Source: Micromonospora luteifusca (GTDB lineage Bacteria; Actinomycetota; Actinomycetes; Mycobacteriales; Micromonosporaceae). From it: a stretch of DNA of 64,000 nucleotides. The stretch's first letter is position 1, and the number at the start of each line of letters is the position of its first letter. The position numbers and the translations under genes are program-made. The notes beneath the pieces are model-generated. The model was not told the DNA's origin and searched no databases. It saw nothing but the letters and a program-made list of their open reading frames with translations. Positions 16,790-25,227 of the stretch are shown here, one piece after another. The DNA is taken from positions 7,099,904 through 7,163,903 of the forward strand of contig NZ_JAFBBP010000001.1 of assembly GCF_016907275.1 (NCBI RefSeq), given 5' to 3'.

Positions 16790-18352
16790 ATGTCAGACCG
16801 CGCCGTCGCCACAGACGCGCATCCCGCGCAGATCGACGGGGGGAGTTCGCCCCGGCCCGTCACCGGGCCGAGACGTCAGCTGGTCTCCCTGGCCCACCGG
16901 CTGGCGCTCAGCGTCTGGTTCTGGCCGACGGCGTTCGCCGCGCTCGTCGTCGTGTGGCGCCTCGGCAGCCCGGAGATGTGGCACGACGAGCTGGTCACCG
17001 TCGACGTGGCGACCCGCTCCACCGGGCAGATCCGGGGCATGCTGGCGAACGTCGACGCCGTGCACGGGGCCTACTACCTGTTCATGCACGGCTGGACGAC
17101 GCTGTTCGGCACCGGCCCCGCCGCGATGCGACTGCCGTCGGCGCTGGCCATGACCCTGGCCACCGCCTGCGTGGCGCTGGCGGCCCGGCGGCTCTTCGAC
17201 CACCGGACCGGCGTCGCCGCCGGGTTCGTCTTCGCCCTGGTGCCCACGGTCGCCCGCTTCGGCCAGGAATCCCGCTCGTACGCCTTCGTCGTCCTCGCCG
17301 CGGCGGCGGCCACCCTGCTCCTGCTCCGCGCGCTGGAGCGGCCGGTGTGGGGACGCTGGGTGGTGTACGCGCTCGCGGTGGCCGGTATGGGCCTGGTGAA
17401 CGTGGTGGCGCTGACCCTGCTGCTCGGGCACGGGACGGCCGTTCTGATTCACTGCTGGCGGGAGCGTCGCTGGGGGTCGGTGGCCTGGTTCGCGCTCGCC
17501 GCCGCCGGTGGGGTGGCGATCGCCGCTCCGGTGATCCTGCGGGGCATGAGGCAGGCCGGGCGGCAGGTCAGCTGGATCCCGGACAGCGCGCCCTGGAGGG
17601 TCTGGGAGCAGGCGTACGGCTCGACGCTGCTCGCCTTCGCGGTGACCGCGCTGGCCGCGGTGGGTGTGCTGACCCACCTGCGCCGCGACGTCGCCGCCCG
17701 GTCGGTGAGCGCGGCGCTGGTCGCCGTGCTGCCGTTGCCGGTGATCCTGGTGGCCTCGACCGGCGACATCAACTACTTCTTCTCCAAGTACCTGCTGTTC
17801 CTGCTGCCGGCCTGGGCCGTGCTTGCCGGCGCGGGGATCGCCGTGCTGCGCCGCCCCCCGCTGGTGGCGGTGGCACTCGTGGTCGTCGCCGCCCTGTCCG
17901 TGCCCGGTCAGCTCGCACTGCGCGGGGAGTACTCGCACGGCTGGTACACCTATCCGCAGGCACGGGCGTTCAAGCCGCTGTCCTACTCCGGGGCGGCACG
18001 GATCATCGAGGCCGGCTACCAGCCTGGTGACGGCCTCGCCGTGGGCGGCCCGTGGTGGTGGATGGCCGAGCCGGGGGTGCGGTACTACCTCCCGGCGAAC
18101 ATCTCTCCGCGCAACGTCTTCCAGAAGCGGTCGGCGGCCCAGCGCGACGAGCTGTACGGCGTGAGCTGCGCCGACCCGGCGGCCTGCCTGCGGGACGAGC
18201 CACGGATCTGGCTCCTGCAGGCGGCGATCGTCGACACGCCGATGACCGGGCTGTCGAAGAAGGAAGCCGCCGCGCTCACGGCGCGCTACCAGGTGGTTCG
18301 GGTGACCCACACCACCGGGATGACCGTCGCCCTGCTGCAACGGCGCGGCTGA
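16790..18352 (+). CDS. Polytopic GT-C glycosyltransferase (ArnT/PMT, GT39-like)
   Basis: The 520-residue membrane protein has about ten to twelve hydrophobic segments and the GT-C hallmark in the first external loop: MWHDELVTVD, with the catalytic Asp-Glu pair. Such enzymes use polyprenyl-phosphate sugars to glycosylate lipids or proteins on the outer face of the membrane. The ATG at 16790 was chosen because upstream in-frame starts (16715, 16622) only add a basic low-complexity leader. A soluble C-terminal domain follows the last membrane segment at about residue 370. It is divergent from the GT2/epimerase/acyltransferase operon and probably part of the same surface-glycan pathway. Confidence 0.85.
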   Translation: MSDRAVATDAHPAQIDGGSSPRPVTGPRRQLVSLAHRLALSVWFWPTAFAALVVVWRLGSPEMWHDELVTVDVATRSTGQIRGMLANVDAVHGAYYLFMHGWTTLFGTGPAAMRLPSALAMTLATACVALAARRLFDHRTGVAAGFVFALVPTVARFGQESRSYAFVVLAAAAATLLLLRALERPVWGRWVVYALAVAGMGLVNVVALTLLLGHGTAVLIHCWRERRWGSVAWFALAAAGGVAIAAPVILRGMRQAGRQVSWIPDSAPWRVWEQAYGSTLLAFAVTALAAVGVLTHLRRDVAARSVSAALVAVLPLPVILVASTGDINYFFSKYLLFLLPAWAVLAGAGIAVLRRPPLVAVALVVVAALSVPGQLALRGEYSHGWYTYPQARAFKPLSYSGAARIIEAGYQPGDGLAVGGPWWWMAEPGVRYYLPANISPRNVFQKRSAAQRDELYGVSCADPAACLRDEPRIWLLQAAIVDTPMTGLSKKEAAALTARYQVVRVTHTTGMTVALLQRRG

Positions 18353-18395
18353 GCGGGTGCGGTTACCGCCGCCGGTGCCCGGGTAGGGGATCGGC

Positions 18396-19127
18396 ATGGC
18401 GGAACTGGCGACGCTCTGGATCATTCGGCACGGTGAGAGCACCGCGAACGTGGCGGCGACGCAGGCCGAGGCGTCCGGCGAGGAGCTGATCGGGCTCAGT
18501 CACCGCGACGCCGACGTCCCGCTCTCCCCCACCGGTGAGGAGCAGGCCCGGGCCACCGGTCGATGGCTGACCGGGCTGCCCCCCGGCCACCGGCCGGACG
18601 TGGCGGTGGTGTCGCCGTACCTGCGGGCGGTCTCCACCGCCGAGTTGGCGCTGCACGGCACCGGGGTGCCGGTGAGCCGGGACGAGCGGCTACGCGACCG
18701 GGAGCTGGGCATCCTCGACGGCTTGACCGGGCACGGGGTGCGCCGCCGTTATCCCGACGAGGCCGAACGCCGGGCCCGGCTCGGCAAGTTCTACTACCGG
18801 CCGCCGGGTGGGGAGTCCTGGACCGATGTGGCGCTGCGGTTGCGCACGCTCCTCGGCGACCTGCGCCGCGACCACGAGGGCCGGCGGGTTCTGCTCTTCG
18901 GCCACGACGCGCTGGTCTTTCTGCTGCGCTACCTGGTGGAGGGCTTGACCGAGGCGGACCTGATGGCGTTGACCCGCGAGCACGTCATCGCCAACTGCTC
19001 CATCACCGACTGGTCGGCCGACGAGCAGGGCCGACTGACGCTTGGCGGATTCAACGAGGTCGGCCACCTGCACCGGCAGGGCGCCCAACCGACCAGGGAG
19101 GATGAGATCCATGCCGAGCCGGTCTGA
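18396..19127 (+). CDS. Histidine phosphatase superfamily protein
   Basis: The 243-residue phosphoglycerate-mutase-like protein has the catalytic RHGE at residues 11-14 (WIIRHGES), a second conserved arginine in VVSPYLRAVSTAE, an acidic loop in RDRELGILDG, and the second histidine in LLFGHDALV. It should hydrolyse a small phosphomonoester, but the substrate is not determinable. The end of the gene overlaps the next start by 17 nt, implying co-translation with the NAD(P)HX dehydratase. Confidence 0.88.
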   Translation: MAELATLWIIRHGESTANVAATQAEASGEELIGLSHRDADVPLSPTGEEQARATGRWLTGLPPGHRPDVAVVSPYLRAVSTAELALHGTGVPVSRDERLRDRELGILDGLTGHGVRRRYPDEAERRARLGKFYYRPPGGESWTDVALRLRTLLGDLRRDHEGRRVLLFGHDALVFLLRYLVEGLTEADLMALTREHVIANCSITDWSADEQGRLTLGGFNEVGHLHRQGAQPTREDEIHAEPV

Positions 19128-19980
19128 GGTGAAGGTGATCACGCCGGGGCTGCTGCGGGACTGGGCGCTGCCGGTGCCGGCCGGCGGCAAGGAGAGCCGC
19201 GGCACCGTGCTGGTCGTTGGCGGCTCCCGCTTCACCCCCGGCGCGGTGCTCCTCGCCGGGGTAGCCGCGCTGCGCGCCGGGGCCGGCGTGCTCCAGCTCG
19301 CCGCCGCCGAGTCCACCGCCGCCACGCTGAGCATCGAGGTGCCCGAGGCGCTTGTGGTCGGTTTGCCGGAGACCCCCGACGGCGCGGTCGCCGCCGACCG
19401 GAACGGCCAGCTCGGCGAGCTGGTCGCGCAGGCCGACGTGGTGGCCCTCGGCCCCGGGCTGAAGGCGATCGACGAGACCAGCCAGCTGCTGAGCCTGGTC
19501 CTGGACGCGGCCCGGCCGCAGACGTCACTGGTGCTCGACGCGTACGCCCTCGGTGCGCTCAGCCACGCACCGGACCTGCTGGTCGGCTCGGGTCGGCCCG
19601 TGGTGCTCACCCCGAACGTCACCGAGGCCGAACACCTGCTCGGGCGGGACCCGGGCGAGGACCTGGACGCCGAGGCGGCCGAGCTGGCCACCCGGTACGA
19701 GGCCGTCGTCTCGCTCTACGGACACGTGGCCGCTCCGGACGGGCGTGGTTGGCGCGAGGAGAGCGGCGACGCCGGGCTGGGCACGTCCGGCAGCGGGGAC
19801 GTGCTCGCCGGGTTGCTGGCGGGGCTGCTGTCCCGGGGCGCGGACCCGGCGCAGGCCGCCTGCTGGGGCTCGTTCGCGCACGCGGTGAGCGGTCAGCGGC
19901 TGATCCCCCGGTACGGGCGGATCGGCTTCCTCGCCCGGGAGCTGCTCGACGAGATCCCCGGAACGCTGTCGATGGTCTGA
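19111..19980 (+). CDS. nnrD: ADP-dependent NAD(P)H-hydrate dehydratase
   Basis: The 289-residue ribokinase-like enzyme repairs the damaged hydrates of NADH/NADPH (S-NADHX) using ADP. The ATG at 19111 follows AGGGAGGATGAGATCC, a strong ribosome site. Conserved motifs are GTVLVVGGSRFTPGAVLLAG at the N-terminus, a VVLTPNVTEAEHLLG strand, and GLGTSGSGDVLAGLLAGLL with the catalytic Asp. The NAD(P)HX epimerase domain found fused in many bacterial NnrE/NnrD proteins is absent, so the epimerase must be separate. It overlaps the phosphatase gene upstream. Confidence 0.88.
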   Translation: MPSRSEVKVITPGLLRDWALPVPAGGKESRGTVLVVGGSRFTPGAVLLAGVAALRAGAGVLQLAAAESTAATLSIEVPEALVVGLPETPDGAVAADRNGQLGELVAQADVVALGPGLKAIDETSQLLSLVLDAARPQTSLVLDAYALGALSHAPDLLVGSGRPVVLTPNVTEAEHLLGRDPGEDLDAEAAELATRYEAVVSLYGHVAAPDGRGWREESGDAGLGTSGSGDVLAGLLAGLLSRGADPAQAACWGSFAHAVSGQRLIPRYGRIGFLARELLDEIPGTLSMV

Positions 19981-20061
19981 TCACCCGATATCCGCTGTTT
20001 CCCCATTTGACCCGCTGGGTACCGGAATTCACACCAGACGAGATCCAGGGAGGTCATACCC

Positions 20062-20562
20062 GTGTCGACCGATGCCATCGTCCTGCTCAAAGAGGACCAC
20101 AAGGAGATGCGCCGCCTGTTCAAGGCCTTCCAGGATGCCGAGGAGGGGCCGGCGAGCCAGCGGCAGAAGCTGGTGAACCAGATCCTCGAGGCCCTCACCG
20201 TGCACACCTACCTCGAGAACGAGGTGATGTATCCGGAGGTCCGCCGCCTGCTGCCCGACCTGGAGGACGACATCCTCGAGTCGTACGAGGAGCACCACGT
20301 CGCCGACGTGCTCTGCGCCGAGCTGGCCAGCATGGACGCCACCGACGAGCGCTTCAACGCCAAGACGACGGTGCTGATCGAGAACGTGACCCACCACGTC
20401 GAGGAGGAAGAGGAGGAGTGGTTCCCCAAGGTCCGCGACGCCCTGGGTCGCAAGCAGTTGCAGGAGATCGGCGAGAGGATGATCGCGCTGCGGGCGGACG
20501 CCCCGCGCACCCCCACCGCGCCGAAGGCGATCAAGAAGGCGATGGACGCGGTGACCGCCTGA
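20062..20562 (+). CDS. Hemerythrin HHE domain protein
   Basis: The 166-residue protein starts at a GTG after an AGGGAGG site. It has the four-helix hemerythrin pattern of His/Glu ligands: LKEDHKEMRRLF, VHTYLENEVMYPEV, YEEHHVADVL and VTHHVEEEEEEWFP. It should bind a di-iron centre and sense or store O2, NO or redox state. A Pro/Lys-rich tail (APRTPTAPKAIKKAMDAVTA) follows the domain. It is a single gene ending in a strong hairpin. Confidence 0.9.
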   Translation: MSTDAIVLLKEDHKEMRRLFKAFQDAEEGPASQRQKLVNQILEALTVHTYLENEVMYPEVRRLLPDLEDDILESYEEHHVADVLCAELASMDATDERFNAKTTVLIENVTHHVEEEEEEWFPKVRDALGRKQLQEIGERMIALRADAPRTPTAPKAIKKAMDAVTA

Positions 20563-20571
20563 TTCGTACAT

Positions 20572-20602
20572 CGAAGGGCCCGGCACGATGCCGGGCCCTT
20601 CG
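20572..20602. terminator. Bidirectional hairpin terminator
   Basis: A perfect 13-bp stem (CGAAGGGCCCGGC, 20572-20584, with 20590-20602) with a 5-nt loop lies between the convergent hemerythrin and SDR genes. Confidence 0.85.
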
Positions 20603-20617
20603 TCGTGCACCGGGGGG

Positions 20618-21424
20618 TCAGTCGCCCGAACCCGGCTCGGCCATGTGCCGGTGCTGCTCGGCCTTGAGCTTGTCCGGGATGATCTTGCCGGCAGCGGTCT
20701 GCACCTTGTTCATCAGCGAACCCGCGGTGACCGTCTGATCACCCTTCATCAGCGCCTCGAAGCCCTGCGCGGCGACCTTCGCCGGGTCGTCCTTGGAGCC
20801 CGAGCCGACCCGGGTGTCCTCCATGTCGGCCCGATCGAAGAACTCCGTGTCGGTCGGCCCGGGCATCAGCGAGGTCACCGTGACACCGGTGTCCTTCAAT
20901 TCGTTGCGCAGCGCCTCCGCGAAGGACTGCACGAACGACTTCGAGGCGTTGTACACCGCCTGGAACGGCCCCGGCATGGTCGAGGCGATCGACGAGGTGA
21001 ACAGCACCCGGCCCGCGCCCCGCTCGACCATGCCGGGCAGCAACCGCTTCGCCAGGTGCACCGTCGAACGGACGTTGAGGTCGACGATCTCCAACTCGTC
21101 GCGCAGGTCGGTGCCACCGACGAAGGCGCCGCCAGCGCCCCGGCCGGCGTTGAGCGCCAGGGCGTCCACCGGGCGCCCGGTGGCGGCGATCGTGGACGCC
21201 AACTCCTCCACGCCCTGCTCACGGGCCAGGTCGACACGGACGGGCTGGATCTCCGGGCCTCCGTCGCGGCGCAGCTTCTCGGCCGCCAACGAAATGCCGT
21301 CGTCTTCGGCGACCACGATGAGGTCGAAACCGTGCTCGGCGAACTGCACGGCCAACTCGTACCCGATTCCGCTGGACGCTCCGGTCACCACGGCGAGCGG
21401 CCGGTCGGTGGACGGTGTGGTCAT
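20618..21424 (-). CDS. Short-chain dehydrogenase/reductase
   Basis: The 268-residue classical SDR has the cofactor motif TGASSGIG near residue 17, NAGRGAGG, the catalytic Ser (TSSIAS) and YNASKSF with catalytic Tyr and Lys. The ATG at 21424 gives the standard short lead before the Rossmann strand. A C-terminal extension (VMKGDQTVTAGSLMNKVQTAAGKIIPDKLKA style) is typical of the 'SDR family NAD(P)-dependent' group found in stress loci. The substrate is unknown. It is divergent from glyA, whose leader is a ZTP riboswitch. Confidence 0.88.
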   Translation of the reverse strand: MTTPSTDRPLAVVTGASSGIGYELAVQFAEHGFDLIVVAEDDGISLAAEKLRRDGGPEIQPVRVDLAREQGVEELASTIAATGRPVDALALNAGRGAGGAFVGGTDLRDELEIVDLNVRSTVHLAKRLLPGMVERGAGRVLFTSSIASTMPGPFQAVYNASKSFVQSFAEALRNELKDTGVTVTSLMPGPTDTEFFDRADMEDTRVGSGSKDDPAKVAAQGFEALMKGDQTVTAGSLMNKVQTAAGKIIPDKLKAEQHRHMAEPGSGD

Positions 21425-21573
21425 GATGGGTGACTCCTCTCGTGCGGGGTGGCGGTCGTACCGGCAGCGGTAACCGCTCTCTACCGTGTGCCCCGACGTC
21501 GGCCGCCCAACCCTTCCGACGCGCGGCGTGCGGAGGTCGCCCGGGGCTGCCCCGGTCGGCCCGGTAGGATCGC

Positions 21574-21656
21574 ACCGGGCCGTTACTGGCGCGTGGGGAT
21601 GGACAACCATCGGGGAGCGGCCCCGTCACGAGGACGTTTGCCGAGCGCCTGGGCCT
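21574..21656 (+). promoter_or_regulatory. ZTP (pfl-motif) riboswitch upstream of glyA
   Basis: The leader matches the pfl/ZTP consensus. P1 pairs GGGCCG (21577-21582) with CGGCCC (21618-21623). The internal strand carries TTACTGGCG. A P2 hairpin ATGG-ACAA-CCAT is followed by CGGGGAGC, and the 3' element reads GAGCGCCTGGGC. The CTGGCG strand can form the conserved pseudoknot with CGCC of the 3' element. ZTP riboswitches sense 10-formyl-THF shortage through ZMP/ZTP and turn on one-carbon genes such as glyA, which begins 24 bp downstream. Confidence 0.92.
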
Positions 21657-21680
21657 TCCCGCACGTCTGTTGGAGGTCGT

Positions 21681-23117
21681 ATGTCGCGCAATGCCGAGTC
21701 CACCGCGTTCCGGAGTGCCCTTGAGGTGATCCGCGCTGTCGAGCCGCGGGTGGCCGATGCCATCGGCGCGGAGCTGACCGACCAGCGGGAGTCGCTCAAG
21801 CTCATCGCCAGTGAGAACTACGCCTCCCCGGCGACCCTGCTGGCCATGGGCAACTGGTTCAGTGACAAGTACGCCGAGGGCACCGTCGGCCGCCGCTTCT
21901 ACGCCGGCTGCCAGAACGTCGACACGGTCGAGGCGCTCGCCGCCGAGCACGCCCGGGAGCTGTTCGGCGCCGCGCACGCGTACGTGCAGCCGCACTCGGG
22001 CATCGACGCCAACCTGGTCGCGTTCTGGGCCGTGCTGGCCGACCGGGTGGAGTCCCCCGCGCTGAAGAAGGCGCAGGTCCGGCAGGTCAACGATCTCACC
22101 GAGGCCGACTGGTTCGCCCTGCGCCGGGAGCTGGGCAACCAGCGGATGCTCGGCATGTCGCTGGACGCCGGCGGCCACCTCACCCACGGTTTCCGGCCGA
22201 ACATCTCCGGCAAGATGTTCGACCAGCGCAGCTACGGCACCGACCCGGTGACCGGCCTGATCGACTACGACCGGGTGGCCGAGGCGGCCCGCGAGTTCAA
22301 GCCGCTGATCCTGGTCGGCGGTTACTCGGCGTACCCGCGGAAGGTGAACTTCCGGATCCTGCGGGAGATCGCCGACTCCGTCGGCGCCACCTTCATGGTC
22401 GACATGGCGCACTTCGCCGGCCTGGTGGCGGGCAAGGTGTTCACCGGCGACTTCGACCCGGTGCCGCACGCGCACATCGTCACCACGACCACCCACAAGT
22501 CGTTGCGCGGCCCGCGCGGCGGCATGGTGCTCTGCCAGCCGGAGCTGGCCGACCAGGTGGACCGGGGCTGCCCGATGGTGCTCGGTGGTCCGCTGCCGCA
22601 CGTGATGGCCGCCAAGGCGGTCGCCCTCGCGGAGGCCCGCCGCCCCGACTTCGCCGACTACGCCCAGCGGATCGTGGACAACTCGCAGGCCCTCGCCGAG
22701 GGGCTGCTGCGCCGGGGCGCGAAGCTGGTCACCGGCGGCACCGACAACCACCTGGTGCTGATCGACGTGTCCGGTTACGGGCTCACCGGCCGGCAGGCCG
22801 AGCAGGCGCTGCTCGACTCGGGCATCGTCACCAACCGCAACTCGGTCCCGCAGGACCCGAACGGGGCCTGGTACACGTCCGGGATCCGGATCGGCACGCC
22901 GGCACTGACCACCCGCGGCCTGGGCACCGCCGAGATGGACCAGACCGCGGAGCTGATCCACACCGTGCTGACCCAGACGACCGCTGGCGCGAACGCCGAC
23001 GGCACCGCCTCGAAGGCCAAGTACAACCTCGACCCCGACCTGGCCGACAAGATCGCCCGGCAGGCCACCGATCTGTTGGCCCCTCACCCGCTCTACCCGG
23101 CCATCGATCTGGCCTGA
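21681..23117 (+). CDS. glyA: Serine hydroxymethyltransferase, long form
   Basis: The 478-residue PLP enzyme interconverts serine and glycine and makes 5,10-methylene-THF. The PLP lysine is Lys273 in [24 protein letters not shown] and [15 protein letters not shown] are N-terminal signatures. It is about 55 residues longer than the common 420-residue form, with an insertion around residues 123-157 ([21 protein letters not shown]), as in one actinobacterial/chlamydial SHMT subgroup. The ATG follows TTGGAGGTCGT. Expression is likely to be controlled by the ZTP riboswitch in its leader. Confidence 0.93.
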   Translation: MSRNAESTAFRSALEVIRAVEPRVADAIGAELTDQRESLKLIASENYASPATLLAMGNWFSDKYAEGTVGRRFYAGCQNVDTVEALAAEHARELFGAAHAYVQPHSGIDANLVAFWAVLADRVESPALKKAQVRQVNDLTEADWFALRRELGNQRMLGMSLDAGGHLTHGFRPNISGKMFDQRSYGTDPVTGLIDYDRVAEAAREFKPLILVGGYSAYPRKVNFRILREIADSVGATFMVDMAHFAGLVAGKVFTGDFDPVPHAHIVTTTTHKSLRGPRGGMVLCQPELADQVDRGCPMVLGGPLPHVMAAKAVALAEARRPDFADYAQRIVDNSQALAEGLLRRGAKLVTGGTDNHLVLIDVSGYGLTGRQAEQALLDSGIVTNRNSVPQDPNGAWYTSGIRIGTPALTTRGLGTAEMDQTAELIHTVLTQTTAGANADGTASKAKYNLDPDLADKIARQATDLLAPHPLYPAIDLA

Positions 23118-23187
23118 CAGCTCGTACGGACGGATCGCGGACGCCGGAATCACTGGGCGTGGCGCCGTCGGTTGCGCTCGCTTGAAT

Positions 23188-23235
23188 GAGCGATATACCG
23201 CTGAATCATATCTATGACTCAGCGGTATATCGCTC
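23188..23235. repeat. 48-bp AT-rich near-perfect palindrome
   Basis: Arms GAGCGATATACCGCTGA (23188-23204) and TCAGCGGTATATCGCTC (23219-23235) are perfect complements. The 14-nt centre is itself nearly palindromic (CATA/TATG). The element is roughly half A/T in DNA otherwise about 70 percent G/C. It lies between the convergent glyA and the 86-residue gene, so it can terminate both. Its composition suggests a dispersed or imported element rather than a normal local terminator. Confidence 0.85.
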
Positions 23236-23265
23236 TTCGAAGTAACTGCGAGGCCACGCCGAACC

Positions 23266-23526
23266 TCAGGCCAGGGGACGCTTGAGGTGGTAACGGTGGA
23301 CTTCGGTGCTGCCCTGGACGTTGTTCACGTCTTCGGCGGCGGAGACCAGCTCCCACCCCTCCCGGCCGGCCCGGTTGAGGTGCGCGATGGCGGTGTCGCC
23401 GAAGGCGGTGATGTCCTTGCGCGACCCGTCCGGGGCGTACCAGACGAACGAGACATGGAAATTGCGGCCCTGTCCCTGATAGCGGCGGACGAGCAGGGCG
23501 TACTCCCAGGCAACCATGCGGCCCAT
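23266..23526 (-). CDS. Small DUF4177-like protein
   Basis: The 86-residue protein has the pattern of the small DUF4177-type fold: an N-terminal WEYALLVRRYQGQG strand, then LNRAGREGWELVSAAED, and a final HRYHLKRP strand. The GREGWELV motif is the most diagnostic part. There are two possible ATG starts (23526 and 23517), and neither has a strong ribosome site. The function of this family is unknown. No operon partner is seen. Confidence 0.65.
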   Translation of the reverse strand: MGRMVAWEYALLVRRYQGQGRNFHVSFVWYAPDGSRKDITAFGDTAIAHLNRAGREGWELVSAAEDVNNVQGSTEVHRYHLKRPLA

Positions 23527-23631
23527 TATGACCGTCCACCCAGGACGGCGGTGCGCGGGTCGTCGCGCTTTGCCATCCGGTGAACGCGGTGTGTCAATCC
23601 GCCGGTGGTACCGACCGGCGGCGGTCGCCGC

Positions 23632-24711
23632 TCAGCGCAACTCGACCGTGCGCAGGCCCGCAGCCGCCGCCGGGTCGGGACAACCGGCCAGGGTCAACGC
23701 GTCGGTCAGCTCCGCCGCGAGCAGGGCCAGCGCCTCCCGGGCGGCCGGCTGACCACCGGCGGCCAGCGCCCAGAGCAGCGGCCTGCCGACCAGGACTCCG
23801 GCTGCCCCCAGCGCGAGCGCCCGCAGCACGTCGGTGCCGCCGCGGATGCCGCTGTCCAGCAGCACCTGGCACCGGTCGCCGACCGCGTCGAGCACCTCCG
23901 GCAGCATGGTGATGCTGGCCGGCGCCCCGTCGAGCTGCCGGCCGCCGTGGTTGGAGACGACCACCGCGTCCGCCCCGACCCGCACCGCCTCGACCGCGTC
24001 ACGGGGGTCCAGCACGCCCTTGACCACGAGCGGCAGGTCGACCTGCTCCCGGATCCAGGCAAGATCCGCCCAGCGCAGCGCCGGCGCGAACGACGCGGCG
24101 ACCGCGGCCACCCCCGGTGCGCCGGTGTGCGCCAGGGCGCCGCGGCCGTCCGGCAGATTCGCGGCGACCACGTCGGCCGGCAGCCGGAACGCGTTGCGAA
24201 GGTCGCGGGGGTGCCGGCCGAGCACCGGGACGTCCACGGTGAGCATCAGTGCCCGGCAACCCGCCGCGACGACCCGGTCCAGCAGGTCACGGACCATGGC
24301 GCGTTCCCGCAGCCAGTAGAGCTGGAACCAGACCTCCGCGCCCGCACCGGTGATCTGCTCGATCGGTGTGCTGGCCAGAGTGCTGGCCACGTACGGCACC
24401 CCGGCCGCGCCGGCCGCCGCCGCCAGCGCCAGCTCCCCGTCCGGGTGCATCAGCCGCTGGTACGCCATGGGCGCCACCCCGACCGGCATCGCGTACGGGC
24501 GGCCGAGCAGCCGCGTGCGGAGGTCGACGGTGCCGATCCCGCGCAGCACGCGGGGCAGCACGGCGACCCGGTCCAGCCCGCGACGGTTGCCGGCCAGGGT
24601 CACCTCGGCCGCGCTGCCACCGGCGACGTAGTCCCACACGTCCGGCGGCAGCACCGCCCGGGCCCGCTCGGTGTAGTCGTCGAGCGACACCGCCGGTCGG
24701 TCGATCAGCAT
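23632..24711 (-). CDS. FMN-dependent alpha-hydroxy acid oxidase/dehydrogenase
   Basis: The 359-residue TIM-barrel flavoprotein is of the glycolate oxidase/lactate dehydrogenase/4-hydroxymandelate oxidase family. VSLDDYTERARAVLPPDVWDYVAGGS opens the barrel, FQLYWLRER carries the FMN/substrate tyrosine, and SNHGGRQLDG holds the catalytic histidine and arginine. DSGIRGGTDV and GVLVGRPLLW bind the FMN phosphate. The ATG at 24711 was chosen; the frame runs further up without typical sequence. It follows the polyketide operon in the same direction after a 192-bp gap and could be a tailoring enzyme or an unrelated neighbour. In natural-product loci, relatives such as Hmo oxidise hydroxymandelate. 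Confidence 0.88.
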   Translation of the reverse strand: MLIDRPAVSLDDYTERARAVLPPDVWDYVAGGSAAEVTLAGNRRGLDRVAVLPRVLRGIGTVDLRTRLLGRPYAMPVGVAPMAYQRLMHPDGELALAAAAGAAGVPYVASTLASTPIEQITGAGAEVWFQLYWLRERAMVRDLLDRVVAAGCRALMLTVDVPVLGRHPRDLRNAFRLPADVVAANLPDGRGALAHTGAPGVAAVAASFAPALRWADLAWIREQVDLPLVVKGVLDPRDAVEAVRVGADAVVVSNHGGRQLDGAPASITMLPEVLDAVGDRCQVLLDSGIRGGTDVLRALALGAAGVLVGRPLLWALAAGGQPAAREALALLAAELTDALTLAGCPDPAAAAGLRTVELR

Positions 24712-24903
24712 CGGCTCACCCACCTCGCATTCCCGGGCCCCACCTCGGGCCGTCTGCTGGCGGTTTCCACGCCGACGATGGTTTAGAAACCTAGCTGCGC
24801 CGACGATGAGCGTCAATCAAGGTGATCATGGGCGGGACGGGGGTCTGCCAGCCCAAGGCCGCGGCGCTGGCGTTCGAACCGGATCGGGCGCTGGTGAGCG
24901 CGA

Positions 24904-25227
24904 TCAGCCCGCCGCGAAGGCCGGCGTCTGTGCGTGGATGTGGAAACGCAACGAACGGGCGTCGGTGAAGCACTCCCGCATCGGGCGCACCAGGTCCCGG
25001 TGCTCGGGGGTGCGTTCCCAGGCTTCGAAGTCGGCCAGGCTCGCCCACTCGCTGGTGATCAACCACTGCTCCGGGTCGGTCGACGAGCGGCACACCTGGT
25101 CGACCAGGTGCCCCGGCACCCCGTCGGCGACCAGGTGCCGCACCTCCTCGTACGCGGCGAGGAACTGTTCGGTGCGAGGCACCGGCACCCGTACCAGGAA
25201 CACCACCCGGGCTCGCTGATCGCTCAT
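24904..25227 (-). CDS. Antibiotic biosynthesis monooxygenase (ABM) domain protein of the PKS cluster
   Basis: The 107-residue dimeric-barrel protein has an ABM-type pattern: RVVFLVRVPVPRTEQFLAAYEEV, then EQWLITSEWASLADFEAWERTPEHRDLV, and a C-terminal strand ARSLRFHIHA. Cofactor-free oxygenases of this fold convert anthrones or phenols to quinones in aromatic polyketide pathways. The ATG at 25227 overlaps the CLF stop (ATGA), which makes it the last gene of the coupled run. A whiE/cur-type role is inferred from context rather than a diagnostic residue. Confidence 0.82.
   Translation of the reverse strand: MSDQRARVVFLVRVPVPRTEQFLAAYEEVRHLVADGVPGHLVDQVCRSSTDPEQWLITSEWASLADFEAWERTPEHRDLVRPMRECFTDARSLRFHIHAQTPAFAAG

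Noticed and set aside
16793..18442. A 549-codon minus-strand frame over the GT39-type gene
   Set aside because: The plus-strand frame has membrane segments and the DE motif; the minus frame is low-complexity His/Arg/Gly-rich with no family features.
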